A stretch of 64,000 bases of DNA from contig NZ_CP054690.1 in NCBI RefSeq assembly GCF_013348805.1, forward strand, positions 2,914,001 to 2,978,000, written 5' to 3'. Below the pieces are notes generated by a model. That model did no database searches. It was not told the origin of the DNA and saw only the letters and a list, made by a program, of their open reading frames with translations. Below are positions 18,457 through 27,854 of this stretch, piece after piece; the stretch's first letter is position 1, and every line of letters starts with the position of its first letter. The translations under genes and the position numbers were made by a program. Source of the stretch: Rhodococcus sp. W8901 (lineage in GTDB: Bacteria > Actinomycetota > Actinomycetes > Mycobacteriales > Mycobacteriaceae).

Positions 18457-18862
18457 CCTGGATCTGCTTGGCACCCGACGTCTTCGCCGTCAGCCCCACC
18501 GTCACCTCGAGGATGCCCTTCGAGTAACTCGCGTCCACCTTCTCCTCGTCGGCACCGGCAGGCAACGCCACCGTGCGACTGAAGGATCCGTAGCTGAACT
18601 CGGACCGACCGCCCTCGGACTTCTCCTCGGACCGTTCCGCTTCGATCGTCAGTTGACCGTCGGCGACACTGACCTTGATGTCATTCTCCGGATCCAACCC
18701 CGGAAGCTCGGCCCGCAGAATGTAGCGGTCGTTCTCGACCCGATCCTCGACACGAATCAGATTGCCGCCGAACGGCGGTCGGAACCCTGTCACCGGGAAG
18801 GCGTCGAACAGTTCGGACAGGTCCGGAAACACCGAACGGCGCCGGGCCGGAACACTGGACAT
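18440..18862 (-). CDS. hspX: Hsp20/alpha-crystallin small heat-shock protein (HspX-like)
   Basis: A 140-residue chaperone with an alpha-crystallin domain (about residues 40-130): RVEDRVENDRYILRAELPGLDP and the C-terminal strand KGILEVTVGL. ATG 18862 follows GAGGAG; the upstream in-frame ATG is rejected as it lacks a site. It corresponds to Rv2031c, the hallmark DosR target, by sequence and location. Confidence 0.9.
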   Translation of the reverse strand: MSSVPARRRSVFPDLSELFDAFPVTGFRPPFGGNLIRVEDRVENDRYILRAELPGLDPENDIKVSVADGQLTIEAERSEEKSEGGRSEFSYGSFSRTVALPAGADEEKVDASYSKGILEVTVGLTAKTSGAKQIQVKPVD

Positions 18863-18971
18863 GATCACTCCTCGCTGTCGTGGAGACCGCGCAATCGGTC
18901 GCCACTCCATTCGACTCCGTTCGGTGCGAGGAAGGCAGGGTCCTATGTCACCGAGGTGGTGCCTCGCAGCG

Positions 18972-19904
18972 TTACCGAGGTGAGACCCGGCAGATCATGA
19001 TCGGACAACTCGCGTGATGGAGCAGGTTCTGGCTCGTCGACCCGAGCACGACACCGGTGAGCCGGCTCCGCCCCCGGCTACCGACCACCACCAACTGGGC
19101 CTGCTCGGAGTGTTCGAGCAGCAGCTTCCCCGGACTGCGTCGCTCGAGGTGACTGACGACCTCCACCTCGGGATGGTCGGTCGCGAACCCCGCCAGCGAC
19201 TCGGACAGGACCGCTCGTTCCTCGGCCGCCACCCGCGGCCAGTCCACCAACCGAAACGCGCTGTAGCGATCTATCGGCCGGTCCGGGCCCCACGCGTGCA
19301 CCGCCACGAGCGGAACCCCGAACAGGGCAGCGAACGCGAACGCGGCGCGGACCGCGCGGGTGCTCGCCTCGCTCCCGTCCACGCCCACCACCACCGGGCG
19401 GGCGTCCCCGCGTCCGGTGCGCCCGCCCCGGCACACCACGACGGGGCACCGTGCATGGTTCGCGACACGCTGCCCCGTCGAACCGACGAGCGCCGCACCG
19501 ATCGTGCCCGCCCCGGTGGCTCCCAGCACGAGAAGCTCGGCCTCGTCCGCGACGTCGAGCAGCGCCGCCGACGGCGGCCCCGGATAGATCCCGGTCGTGA
19601 ACTCGACGCCGGGATGAACGGCGCCGAGTTCCTGCCGGGCACGCGCCAACACGCGGTGGGCCGCCTCGTCCAACTGCTCGGTGAACTGGGCCTGGATGAG
19701 CACCGCGGCCTCACTCAGGTAGACCCCGGGAGTCGGCAGCACGTGTGCGACGTGCAGTGGCATCCGTCGCCGCCGCGCGACGCCCGCCGCCCAGTGCAAC
19801 GCGTCGAACGCCGCCTCGGATTCGTCGACGCCGACCACGATCGCACCCCGGCCGGCGTCGTCCGTCGTGTCCTCACCCGCGTCGGAATCCGTGCCCGTGT
19901 CCAT
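18972..19904 (-). CDS. Tandem universal stress protein
   Basis: A 310-residue protein with two Usp domains (IVVGVDESEAAFDALHWA; VVVGVDGSEASTRAVRAA), both with intact glycine-rich ATP motifs. The ATG at 19904 has a GGAGG site five bases upstream; the in-frame GTG 12 bases earlier is less likely. It lies between hsp20 and dosS, all on the minus strand. Confidence 0.88.
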   Translation of the reverse strand: MDTGTDSDAGEDTTDDAGRGAIVVGVDESEAAFDALHWAAGVARRRRMPLHVAHVLPTPGVYLSEAAVLIQAQFTEQLDEAAHRVLARARQELGAVHPGVEFTTGIYPGPPSAALLDVADEAELLVLGATGAGTIGAALVGSTGQRVANHARCPVVVCRGGRTGRGDARPVVVGVDGSEASTRAVRAAFAFAALFGVPLVAVHAWGPDRPIDRYSAFRLVDWPRVAAEERAVLSESLAGFATDHPEVEVVSHLERRSPGKLLLEHSEQAQLVVVGSRGRSRLTGVVLGSTSQNLLHHASCPIMICRVSPR

Positions 19905-19983
19905 GCCGACCTCCACGTCGCCGAGGAACTGCCCGTGCAGCGGACTCTTCCACTACTGGCCCTCGGCCGCCACGGTCACCCGC

Positions 19984-21738
19984 TCACCGCGGCAACGGCG
20001 CCGACCAGCGGACCCGCGTGCCGACGCCCACAGTCGAATCGAACCGAAACTCCCCGTCCACCTCGTCCGCCCGCGCGGCGAGATTGACCAGGCCGCTCGG
20101 ATCCGGGGGATCGGCGACACCACGGCCGTCGTCCCCGACCTCCACCGACAGTCGGTCCCCGCCCCGCACGTCGACGGAGATCCGGTCGGCCCCCGAATGC
20201 CGGACCGCGTTGCTCACCGCCTCCCGGACCACGGCTTCGGCATGATCGGCCAACACCGGGCCGACCGTGTCGAGGCCTCCGCCGATGTGCACCTCCGTAC
20301 CGATGCGACTCTCCGTGGTCAGATCGGCCACCGCCCGGCGCAACCGGGCAGGCAACGACTCGGCCGCCGCATCGCCGCCGTGGAGGTCGAAGATAGCGGT
20401 CCGGATGTCGCCGACGGTGGCCTGCAGTTCGTCGATGGTCGCGTCGAGACGTGAACGCGCCGCGGGGGAGTCGATCAACCTGAGCGTGCCGTGCAGAGAC
20501 AGCCCCGCCGCGAAAAGGCGCTGGATCACGTGGTCGTGCAGGTCCCGTGCAATCCGGTCACGATCGGCCAGCAACGACAGCTCCTGCTGTTCACGTTGTG
20601 CGGCGGCCAGTCGCATCGCCAGGGCCGCCTGATCCGCGAACGACGTCATCAGCGCCAACTGGTCCGCATCGAACGACGAACGTCCCCGACGCCGCAGCGT
20701 CACCAGAACGCCGACGACAAGGTCGGACGCCCGCAACGGCACGATCAACGTGGGACCGAAATCCCTTACCGCGCTGCCGAATGCGTCGTACTCGAGATGG
20801 TCGGTACTGTTCGGCGTCCGGGTCCGGAAGGCCGCGCCGGAACTGGACCGGCCCACCGGGATCCGTTGGCCGACGGCCCTCGTCGACTCGGGACCCGACG
20901 CCACGGTGATCACGAGGTAGTCCACATCGTCCGCCGGTAGATCCGGATCGGACGGCACCGCCACGAAACTCTGGTCGGCATCGGTCAGTTCACGCGCACG
21001 ATCGGCCACCACCTGCACCGCATACGCGGGATCGCCGCCGGCGAGCAACTCGGTGCTGACGTCCCGCAGCGCCTCGAGCCGACTGCGTCTCGACTCGGAC
21101 TGCTCGTAAAGCCTCGCGTTGTCGATCGCGATGCCGGCCGCCGACGCCAATGCCCGCACGGTGTTCTCGTCGTCCTCGGTGAAGCAGGCCCGATCCCGCT
21201 TCTCGGTCAGGTACAGATTCCCGAACACAGTTCCGCGCACCCGGATCGGTACACCCAGGTAGGTGCGCATCCGAGGATGACCGGGCGGGAACCCCACCGC
21301 GGACGGATGCCGCTCGACGTCGTCGAGGCGCAGTACCGCCTGCTCCTCGAATCCCAGGCCGAGAACGCCGCGGCCCTGGGGGAGTTCACCGATAGCGGTG
21401 ACGGTCGCCGGGTCGATCCCACGGTGGATGAACTGCGCCAAGCGGGTCTGTCCACATTCTCGGACACCGAGCGCCCCGTATCGAGCACCGGTCAGCCGCA
21501 TGCCCGACTCGACCACGCGGCCCAAGGTGTCGTCGAGATCCAGTCCGGTCGTGACATCGAGTATCGCGTGCACGAGCTTCTCGAGCTGATCTCGTGTCCG
21601 GCATGCATCGAGGCTCAACTCGTGTTGCCCGAGTTGAGTACCAGCGCCCGGGTCTGCACCCGGACTCGCACGGCGAGACACACCGCCATTGTCCCATGAG
21701 CGCGCGGTCCGGGCCGTGACCTCGAACGATTCGGACAA
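19984..21738 (-). CDS. dosS: DosS/DosT-type oxygen or redox sensor histidine kinase
   Basis: Partner kinase for DosR, 584 aa from TTG 21738. Two GAF domains (about residues 50-215 and 225-385) precede a HisKA_3 domain with phospho-His401 in RDLHDHVIQRLF and an HATPase domain (EAVSNAVRHSGA, GDDGRGVADP). By eye-alignment His154 in GFPPGHPRMRTYLG falls at the heme-iron ligand position of mycobacterial DosS/DosT (His149), so gas sensing by heme is likely. The start is uncertain: GTG codons about 19 residues in are possible and none has a strong ribosome site. It is 8 kb from dosR rather than beside it. Confidence 0.9.
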   Translation of the reverse strand: MSESFEVTARTARSWDNGGVSRRASPGADPGAGTQLGQHELSLDACRTRDQLEKLVHAILDVTTGLDLDDTLGRVVESGMRLTGARYGALGVRECGQTRLAQFIHRGIDPATVTAIGELPQGRGVLGLGFEEQAVLRLDDVERHPSAVGFPPGHPRMRTYLGVPIRVRGTVFGNLYLTEKRDRACFTEDDENTVRALASAAGIAIDNARLYEQSESRRSRLEALRDVSTELLAGGDPAYAVQVVADRARELTDADQSFVAVPSDPDLPADDVDYLVITVASGPESTRAVGQRIPVGRSSSGAAFRTRTPNSTDHLEYDAFGSAVRDFGPTLIVPLRASDLVVGVLVTLRRRGRSSFDADQLALMTSFADQAALAMRLAAAQREQQELSLLADRDRIARDLHDHVIQRLFAAGLSLHGTLRLIDSPAARSRLDATIDELQATVGDIRTAIFDLHGGDAAAESLPARLRRAVADLTTESRIGTEVHIGGGLDTVGPVLADHAEAVVREAVSNAVRHSGADRISVDVRGGDRLSVEVGDDGRGVADPPDPSGLVNLAARADEVDGEFRFDSTVGVGTRVRWSAPLPR

Positions 21739-21984
21739 CCAGCGTCATTCGCGTGGTACGCGGGAACCGATCATTACGCCACTGTGACGAATAGACGGGT
21801 GGGAGCCCCGGGGAGGGGGAGAGCGCCCGGGGGGCCGACGCAGCAGGTGTGGTCGTCAGTCCACCGCAGGCTGGCACTGCAGCTGCCTTCCCGGGGAACC
21901 GCCACCGGCGACCCAACTCCACACCGACGTTATGGCCTCGTACAGCTCGATCCTGCACACGGAGACCGTCGACGTGGCGGTGTC

Positions 21985-22200
21985 CTACGACTGGAGAGTG
22001 CCGAGCAGCGGAGTTTTGAACAGGCCCGGGGCGATCGTGTTCACCCGGATCTGAAGCGACGCCAGATCTCGCGCGATCGGCAGCGTGGCACCGACTATCC
22101 CGCCTTTGGATGCCGAGTATGCGGCCTGCCCGATCTGACCCTCGAACGCCGCGACAGATTCGGTGTTGACGATGACACCGCGCTCGCCGTCGACCCACTG
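21985..22200 (-). pseudogene. Remnant of a short-chain dehydrogenase (3-hydroxyacyl-CoA dehydrogenase type 2-like)
   Basis: About 68 residues read [12 protein letters not shown]...[14 protein letters not shown]...[16 protein letters not shown], which contains the catalytic YxxxK of an SDR. The N-terminal Rossmann half and the C-terminal 60 residues are missing. It lies between dosS and the first dispersed repeat, in an otherwise gene-poor 1.1-kb stretch (21,739-22,818) where I see nothing else convincing. Confidence 0.75.
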
Positions 22201-22364
22201 CCAGCTGGATGGAAGGAGAAGGCGCCGAGATCCGAACTCCGCAGGCACCGAACGTTCGAGTCGAGCGGGCACCGGCGCACTCGGCCGGACCGACTGCACC
22301 GTCCATTTGCCGAGCGCGGTGACAGCTCTGCCAACTGTGGTGGCGATTTGCCGACCAGCGTGGC

Positions 22365-22495
22365 GATTCACATCCGGGTGAATCGCCACCGTAGTTGCCA
22401 TTTCTCGGAGTTCTGACCTGCGGAGTGACAACTGAGATGACGACCGTGCGGCGCCTTTATGGCCAATGTAGTTGGCAATTTGTTCAGGCTGCCCG
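22365..22495. repeat. Dispersed non-coding repeat, copy 1 (most diverged)
   Basis: Contains the GATTCAC/GTGAATC hairpin, the core agttgcca ... ctgacctgcgg ... tgacaact (22393-22433) and a following tgtagttggca segment. The same order of motifs recurs at 56.7, 58.2 and 62.7 kb. Confidence 0.7.
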
Positions 22496-22818
22496 GACGC
22501 GGCAGCGGTTCGCGACGTGCGAGTGATACCAACAGCCCGGCAAGTAAGGTCACCAGACTCGGTCACACGTGCCGGCCGGGTACGCAGGACGCCGACTAGC
22601 GCTTGATGGTGATGCCCTGGTCATCGATCTGCGCGGCGCAGTCTTCCTGTCTCATGTTTGCGGTCATTACGCGAGCCCAACGAGCTTCCACAAAAGCCGG
22701 ACGGCCGGTATGGTCGGTGGTTGCGGTTTACGCCCTCGTGATCCGAACGCATGTTGTTGGGCTAGTGGGTGTCTCGGGCTTCGTTGCCAATAGCGAGCTT
22801 GAAATCAATGAAGCGGGG

Positions 22819-23505
22819 GTGGGGAACATCAAGCGGTTGATGCTCTGCAACGTGTCCAAGCAGTACGATCCGGTGGGCCCGTTGGTCCTCGACGGTGTCA
22901 ATGCGAATTTCGATGTGTCCCGGCTGTACTGCGTGCTCGGTGCGTCCGGCAGCGGTAAGACCACGTTTCTCGAGTGCGCGTCGGGGTTGGCTCAACCGTC
23001 CTCGGGCAGTGTGCGGCTCGCCGGCATCGACCTGACGCTCCTGCCGGACCGGAAGCTCGCCAAGCTCCGCAGATCGGAGGTCGGGTTCGTCTTCCAACAG
23101 CACTCGCTGATCGAGTCGCTGCCGGTGATCGAGAACGTCCTTCTGCCGGCTCGACTGTCGGGTGCGCCGATGCGGGAGATTACCGCCAGAGCGCAGGATC
23201 TACTGGGGAGCGTCGGCCTCGGAGACCTCTCCTCGCGGCTGCCGGGTGAACTTTCGGGCGGCCAGAAGCAGCGCGTCGGGATCGCGCGGGCGCTGGTGAT
23301 GCGTCCGTCCGTGGTGTTCGCCGACGAGCCGACCTCGGCGTTGGATGACCACAGTGCGGCCGAGGTGATGGCGCTCCTACGCGACTTGTGCGTCGTTCAT
23401 CAGGCGACCGTGATCGTGGTGACCCACGATCCACGGGCGGCCCGAGCCGCGGACGATGTGCTGGAACTGGTCGACGGCGAGTTGACTGCCCGAGCGCAGC
23501 TATGA
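22819..23505 (+). CDS. ABC transporter ATP-binding protein, LolD/MacB type
   Basis: A 228-residue ATPase with Walker A GASGSGKTT, Q-loop VFQQHSL, signature LSGGQKQRVGIARAL, Walker B VVFADEPTSAL and the H-loop VVTHD. These are typical of the MacB/LolD exporter class. GTG 22819 is chosen to give the usual family length; an ATG 21 bases later is possible, and the longer open frame upstream has no homologous content. The stop overlaps the permease start (ATGA), so the two genes form one export system. Confidence 0.92.
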   Translation: MGNIKRLMLCNVSKQYDPVGPLVLDGVNANFDVSRLYCVLGASGSGKTTFLECASGLAQPSSGSVRLAGIDLTLLPDRKLAKLRRSEVGFVFQQHSLIESLPVIENVLLPARLSGAPMREITARAQDLLGSVGLGDLSSRLPGELSGGQKQRVGIARALVMRPSVVFADEPTSALDDHSAAEVMALLRDLCVVHQATVIVVTHDPRAARAADDVLELVDGELTARAQL

Positions 23506-25826
23506 CCGGCGCGTCGATCATCGGTCAGTCACTGCGGCGCAACGATTCCGCGGCCTGGCGGGCGGTCGCGTTCGTCGTCTTCACGACCGCGTTCGTGTGT
23601 TCGGCCCTCGGGGCGTTGCTCGGACTGTTCGCGTCCACGAAGCCGAGCACCGATGGAGCCTTTCGTGCCGACACCGCGGCCTTGGTGTCGACTCCTTCGT
23701 CGTCGTGCTCGGCAGCAGAGGTCGAGACTCGGCTGCAGAACGTGGACTCCGCGCTTCGCGCGACACCGATCACGATTCGCCGCGCGACCGTCGATGGGGT
23801 TCCCACGTTGCTGGTCGGCCGCTCGCTCACCGAGACGATGACCGTCGAAGCACAGCCACACACGGCGGACGTGCGGCGCGTCGAGGGGTTGGCGTATTCG
23901 GCCGACACCGAGGTTGCTCGCAGCGACCTTCTCGCGGCCGTAGTCGTCGACGATGACGTTCTTCAACGAATCGCCGGGAGCGACCGCGCGGCTGCGATCG
24001 CGGTGGCAGGGGCAGGCTCGGCGGCTGCGGACACCGCAGGTGTGGCCGCGGGCTGTGGTTGGTTGGCATCGAACATGGACGCGGTGGCGCGCGACCTGGG
24101 GATTGTCGAGACACCTGATCTCGCAGGGGCATTGGAGGCAGTTTCGACGATCACGGGGTTCGTCGTACTCCTCGCTGTGGTTGTGTTGTCATCGCTGATG
24201 GCGCTCGTGACCGTGCACATGCTGCCGGCGTTGGCGGTGGTGCGCGCCGTCGGCGCCAGCCGGGTGCAGACGGTTCGGCTGCACCTGCAGACGTTTCTGG
24301 GTGCCGCCGTGATTCCGACCATCGTTGGTCTCGTGTGCGGCGTCCCGGCGAGTTGGGGCCTGCTCACGTTCTTGCATCGCACCGGAGTCGTCGACCCGCG
24401 CGTGACGTGGCGTCTCGGATTCGGGCTGTTGGCCGGGGTGCTGTTGTCGGGACTGGCGGTGCTCGCGGTTGCGGTCCTGTCCGGCAGCGTCTCGATGCGT
24501 CGGGTCTGGAAGTGTGCGCCGTCGGATGCGTTGCGGCCTCCTCGCCGGCAACGCTCCTCGCGGACGAAGGGGCGACTCATCGGCGGGCTGCTTCTGATCG
24601 CGGCCAGCGCGACGATGATCGTGCCGATGGTTCTGTTGGACCGTGTGTCCGGGGCCATGATCGGGTTCTCGATGGTGATGTTGCTCGCGCCCATCGCAGC
24701 GTTGCTCGCGCCGTGGATCGTGGTGCCGCTGGCCAGCCTGATGGGCGCCGGATGGGCGGTTGTCGATCGTCGGCTGGGCAGACTCGTTGCCGCCGACATC
24801 AAGTTTTACGACGGGTTCATCGTCTCGGTGGGTACACCGGTCCTGGTTGCCGTAGCCCTTGTCTCGACCTTGTTCGGGTTGCAGCCGACCCTCGGCGCGG
24901 CATACGAGTATCAGGCGAGCGAAAGCACCGTGGGCGTGGAGGCGTCGGGAGAGCCCGCCACCGAGTTCGGGGATGCGCTCATTCGTGAGCAGATCCCCGG
25001 CGCTGACACCCCAGACGACGCCGATTGGACGGTGGTGGGCGTGCCCTCCGCCATGCTCGCAAGTGGTCTGCTCGATCCCGGCTACACCACCGGGGCCGCG
25101 ATGGGCCTCGAGGCCGATGAGTTCGCAGCGTCGACGTCTCTGGCAGGCAAACGTGGTTGGAACGTGGGCCAGCGGTACCCCGTCCCGCTACCGGACGGGT
25201 CGACACAGACGTTGACGATGCGGTTCACCTACGACCGGGACCTGATCTTCGGCCAGATGCTGATGCCGAACACGACGGTCGCCGCGGCCAGCTATGCGCC
25301 GTATTCGGCCGCGCGCCTCGTCACCGGTGCCAACAACGCCGGAAGCACGGCATCGCTTGGCGGCTTGAGCGCTCAGGGGCGGGTCGAGGTTGATCCCAGC
25401 TCCGCACTGGTCATTGCGGTCCTCGTGGTCTACTGCGCCGCTGCGCTGTCCGGATCCATCGTCCTTGGTGTCTATGGCCGCAAGAGCGCGCTGCACGCAC
25501 TGCGTAGGCAGGGCACGACACGTGCGCAGCGGACGACGCGGTTGATCGTCGAAGTTGCTGCGGGGGTCGCCGCAGCTGCCGTGATCGCGATCCTTGCCAG
25601 CCTGCTGACGCTCTTCCCCACAGCGGCGCTCGGAGCGGGTGTGGCCACACTGCGGCTCAGTGGCTGGACCTGGGTGGTCAGCGTGGGCGCCGTCGTGGTC
25701 GCAGCCGCAGCTGCGGTGATCGGCTATCGCTCCGTCGAACCAGTGAGGTTCCCCCGGACCAGTGGACGCCGAGACAGCAAGATCGCCCACCCAACCGAGG
25801 GCATATCACCAACTCGCGCACCGTAG
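23502..25826 (+). CDS. ABC transporter permease, FtsX/MacB-like
   Basis: A 774-residue membrane protein: a first helix at about residues 20-42, an extracytoplasmic region, a four-helix FtsX block (about 215-440), a second extracytoplasmic domain and a last group of helices (about 635-750). This two-FtsX-block layout is typical of actinobacterial MacB-like exporters. Substrate unknown; lipid, peptide or antibiotic export are all possible. No adaptor protein is nearby. Confidence 0.88.
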   Translation: MTGASIIGQSLRRNDSAAWRAVAFVVFTTAFVCSALGALLGLFASTKPSTDGAFRADTAALVSTPSSSCSAAEVETRLQNVDSALRATPITIRRATVDGVPTLLVGRSLTETMTVEAQPHTADVRRVEGLAYSADTEVARSDLLAAVVVDDDVLQRIAGSDRAAAIAVAGAGSAAADTAGVAAGCGWLASNMDAVARDLGIVETPDLAGALEAVSTITGFVVLLAVVVLSSLMALVTVHMLPALAVVRAVGASRVQTVRLHLQTFLGAAVIPTIVGLVCGVPASWGLLTFLHRTGVVDPRVTWRLGFGLLAGVLLSGLAVLAVAVLSGSVSMRRVWKCAPSDALRPPRRQRSSRTKGRLIGGLLLIAASATMIVPMVLLDRVSGAMIGFSMVMLLAPIAALLAPWIVVPLASLMGAGWAVVDRRLGRLVAADIKFYDGFIVSVGTPVLVAVALVSTLFGLQPTLGAAYEYQASESTVGVEASGEPATEFGDALIREQIPGADTPDDADWTVVGVPSAMLASGLLDPGYTTGAAMGLEADEFAASTSLAGKRGWNVGQRYPVPLPDGSTQTLTMRFTYDRDLIFGQMLMPNTTVAAASYAPYSAARLVTGANNAGSTASLGGLSAQGRVEVDPSSALVIAVLVVYCAAALSGSIVLGVYGRKSALHALRRQGTTRAQRTTRLIVEVAAGVAAAAVIAILASLLTLFPTAALGAGVATLRLSGWTWVVSVGAVVVAAAAAVIGYRSVEPVRFPRTSGRRDSKIAHPTEGISPTRAP

Positions 25827-26007
25827 GGTCGTTCACGGGTGGACACGGAGTCGGGGCAGCATCTCGAATGATCGATTGGACTCGCACGAGTTTGCCCGAA
25901 AATAGTGGTGCCATCAGGCGTCGTCCGTTCCGTCTTGCGTGGGTATCGCCGGGTATGTCGAAGAATGATGTCTTGCGTCAAGTAGTTGGCACCGTGTCGA
26001 GCTTGGG

Positions 26008-26036
26008 GCGGTGCGGGCAAGTCCCGCCCGCACCGC
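26008..26036 (-). terminator. Strong hairpin after the aspS remnant
   Basis: gcggtgcgggc and gcccgcaccgc form a perfect 11-bp stem with a 7-base loop just past the aspS stop on the minus strand. Confidence 0.7.
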
Positions 26037-26044
26037 CGGTGCTG

Positions 26045-27077
26045 TCAGGGTTGGACGCGGTGGATGTCCCGGGGGAACAGGGTGGCGTAGCGGATGTTGT
26101 CGGCTTCGAGTAGTCGTGAGACAAGTCGCTCGAGGCCGATGGCGAAGCCGCCGTGTGGGGGCATTCCGTGTGACATTGCTTCCAGGTAGGAGGAGTAGTT
26201 CGCGGGATCCTCGCCCCTGTTTTCGAGTGCTGAGACGTAGTCGGAGTGGTTGTGCAGACGCTGTCCGCCCGTGACGAGTTCGCGTCCGCGGAAGAGCAGA
26301 TCGAACGAGTTGGTCCAACGGGGGTCGTCGGGTTGCGGGTGGGTGTAGAACGGCCGCTTCGCGGACGGGTAGCCCTCCACTGCAAGGAAATCCGAGTCGA
26401 ACTCCGCCTTGGCCCACTTCCCCAGGGTGCGCTCATGCTCCGGCGACAGGTCAGGTTCACCCAGGGGGGGGCTCCGACAAGTTCGAGCGCGTCGGTGAAG
26501 TGCAGGACCGGCATTTGCTCGGGGACCGCCGGCAAGTCCATGCTCAGAGCATCCACGTCGTCGCCAGCGGTGTCGCCGATGTGGTCGATGACGGCAGCGA
26601 GCGTGTCCCGTAGTAACGCGAGGACATCGCGGTGATCGTCGATGAAACCGAATTCGACGTCGAGGGAGATGTACTCCGCCAGGTGCCGGGCTGTGTCGTG
26701 TGGCTCCGCCCGAAAGACCGGTCCGATCTCGTAGACGCGTTCGAACACCCCGACGAGCATCTGCTTGTAGAGCTGGGGTCACTGCGCGAGGTAGGCGGGC
26801 GAGCCGAAGTAGTCGACCGTGAAGACGTTGGCTCCGGACTCCGAAGACTGGTCGACAATCTTGGGGGTCGTGACTTCGGTGAAGCCTGCCTCGTCGAGGT
26901 GCTTGCGGAATCCGGCCATGGCGGCCGCTGCGATCTTCCACACGGCCTGGCGTGTGGGGTGGCGCCAGGTCAGTCCGGCAGGTTCGCGACTTCGTCACGG
27001 ATCGCAGGGTCGGTCACCACGACCTGCGCGAAACCGGAACAGTCTCGGACGACGACAAAAGTCACGGTCGCGAGCCG
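26045..27077 (-). pseudogene. aspS: Broken aspartyl-tRNA synthetase gene
   Basis: Pieces of a class II aspartyl-tRNA synthetase are found in order but in different frames: an OB-fold scrap (LATVTFVVVRDCSGFAQVVV, from about 27077), then RHPTRQAVWKIAAAAMAGFRKHLD, motif-2 region, and a C-terminal third with GGFAIGLERLVSRLLE and FPRDIHRVQP. Lesions seen are a deletion between OB fold and catalytic domain, an in-frame TGA where the family has Ser (AYLAQ-stop-PQLYKQ, near 26780), and a frameshift at a run of G near 26465-26472. The essential genomic aspS must be elsewhere; this is a decayed second copy. Confidence 0.88.
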
Positions 27078-27086
27078 ATCGCGCGC

Positions 27087-27260
27087 GGGTTGACCGTGGA
27101 CGAGATGGTCGAACGCTCGAGCGTGTCCCGAGAGGTGTACACCGCAATCGAGAACCTCGCGCACTCCGTCGACATTCGCGAGTTGAGTGCTCTGGCACCC
27201 GTCCTCGGGCTCACCGCCGCGGAGGTGCTCGATTCAGTGCAGGCTGCCGGGCTCGAGTAA
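27087..27260 (+). pseudogene. Fragment of an XRE-type helix-turn-helix protein
   Basis: GLTVDEMVERSSVSREVYTAIENL followed by ALAPVLGLTAAEVL resembles the C-terminal part of a Cro/C1-type domain. The beginning is lost where the aspS scrap starts on the other strand. No start codon with a ribosome site is visible. Confidence 0.4.
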
Positions 27261-27388
27261 GGAGCCACCTGGCGCTGCTTCTGATGCCCGATAGCCGCTG
27301 ACGCTCGCGGGGATGGCCCGATCCACTGAGACCTCCGAAGCGCGGATACGGAGGGTTAGCTGCGCGGGCGATCGGCCGACACTGACGG

Positions 27389-27808
27389 CTACAGCCTGCG
27401 GGGGTGACCGAATTTGGTTGCCGCGACGGTGAGTGCAATTGCGCTGCCAAGACCGATCCATAGGAGCCCGGCGATCGGGTAGTAGAGCAGCCGCAGCGCG
27501 AACCGGAGTTGGATCAGGATGAAGGGCGCCAGCGCGAGCGCGCGCAGCGTCGGGAGTCTGTCTGCGCGGTACAGGACTTCGGCTAGTAGACACACGACTG
27601 TGAGGACGGCGAAGAACGGTAGGTTGATCCACTTGAAAGCGTTCTCCCAGTACGTCTCGCCAGATTCCCAGCTCATTCGTTCGGATGCGTAGTAGCCCAT
27701 GACAACCCCGGCCACCCAGTAGAGGGTGGGCCCTGAGGCGACACGCACAGAAAGGCGCTGTCTGCGTTCGTCGTCGGCAGTGCCGGATGCTCGGTCGGGG
27801 CTACCCAT
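27389..27808 (-). CDS. Small membrane protein, unknown
   Basis: A 139-residue protein from ATG 27808 with about four hydrophobic segments (residues about 26-45, 60-80, 88-105, 112-130). No domain recognised. No strong ribosome site. Its upstream region is bounded by the IS481-family element only 47 bases away, so its promoter may have been replaced. Confidence 0.55.
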   Translation of the reverse strand: MGSPDRASGTADDERRQRLSVRVASGPTLYWVAGVVMGYYASERMSWESGETYWENAFKWINLPFFAVLTVVCLLAEVLYRADRLPTLRALALAPFILIQLRFALRLLYYPIAGLLWIGLGSAIALTVAATKFGHPRRL

Positions 27809-27854
27809 GGCTGGACCGTAGTCGACACGCGTACGCAACCAGCACGCGCCTAGC

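Noticed and set aside
18863-18971. A DosR box before hsp20
   Set aside because: Only a half-site-like aggaccct complement was seen near 18930; too weak to list although regulation by DosR is expected.
26465-26472. Sequencing error as the sole cause of all frameshifts
   Set aside because: Homopolymer errors could explain some cases, but the undamaged first 26 kb has many equal runs and no lesions, and several genes also carry deletions and nonsense codons. It remains possible for single-lesion genes such as the lipase and HNH nuclease.
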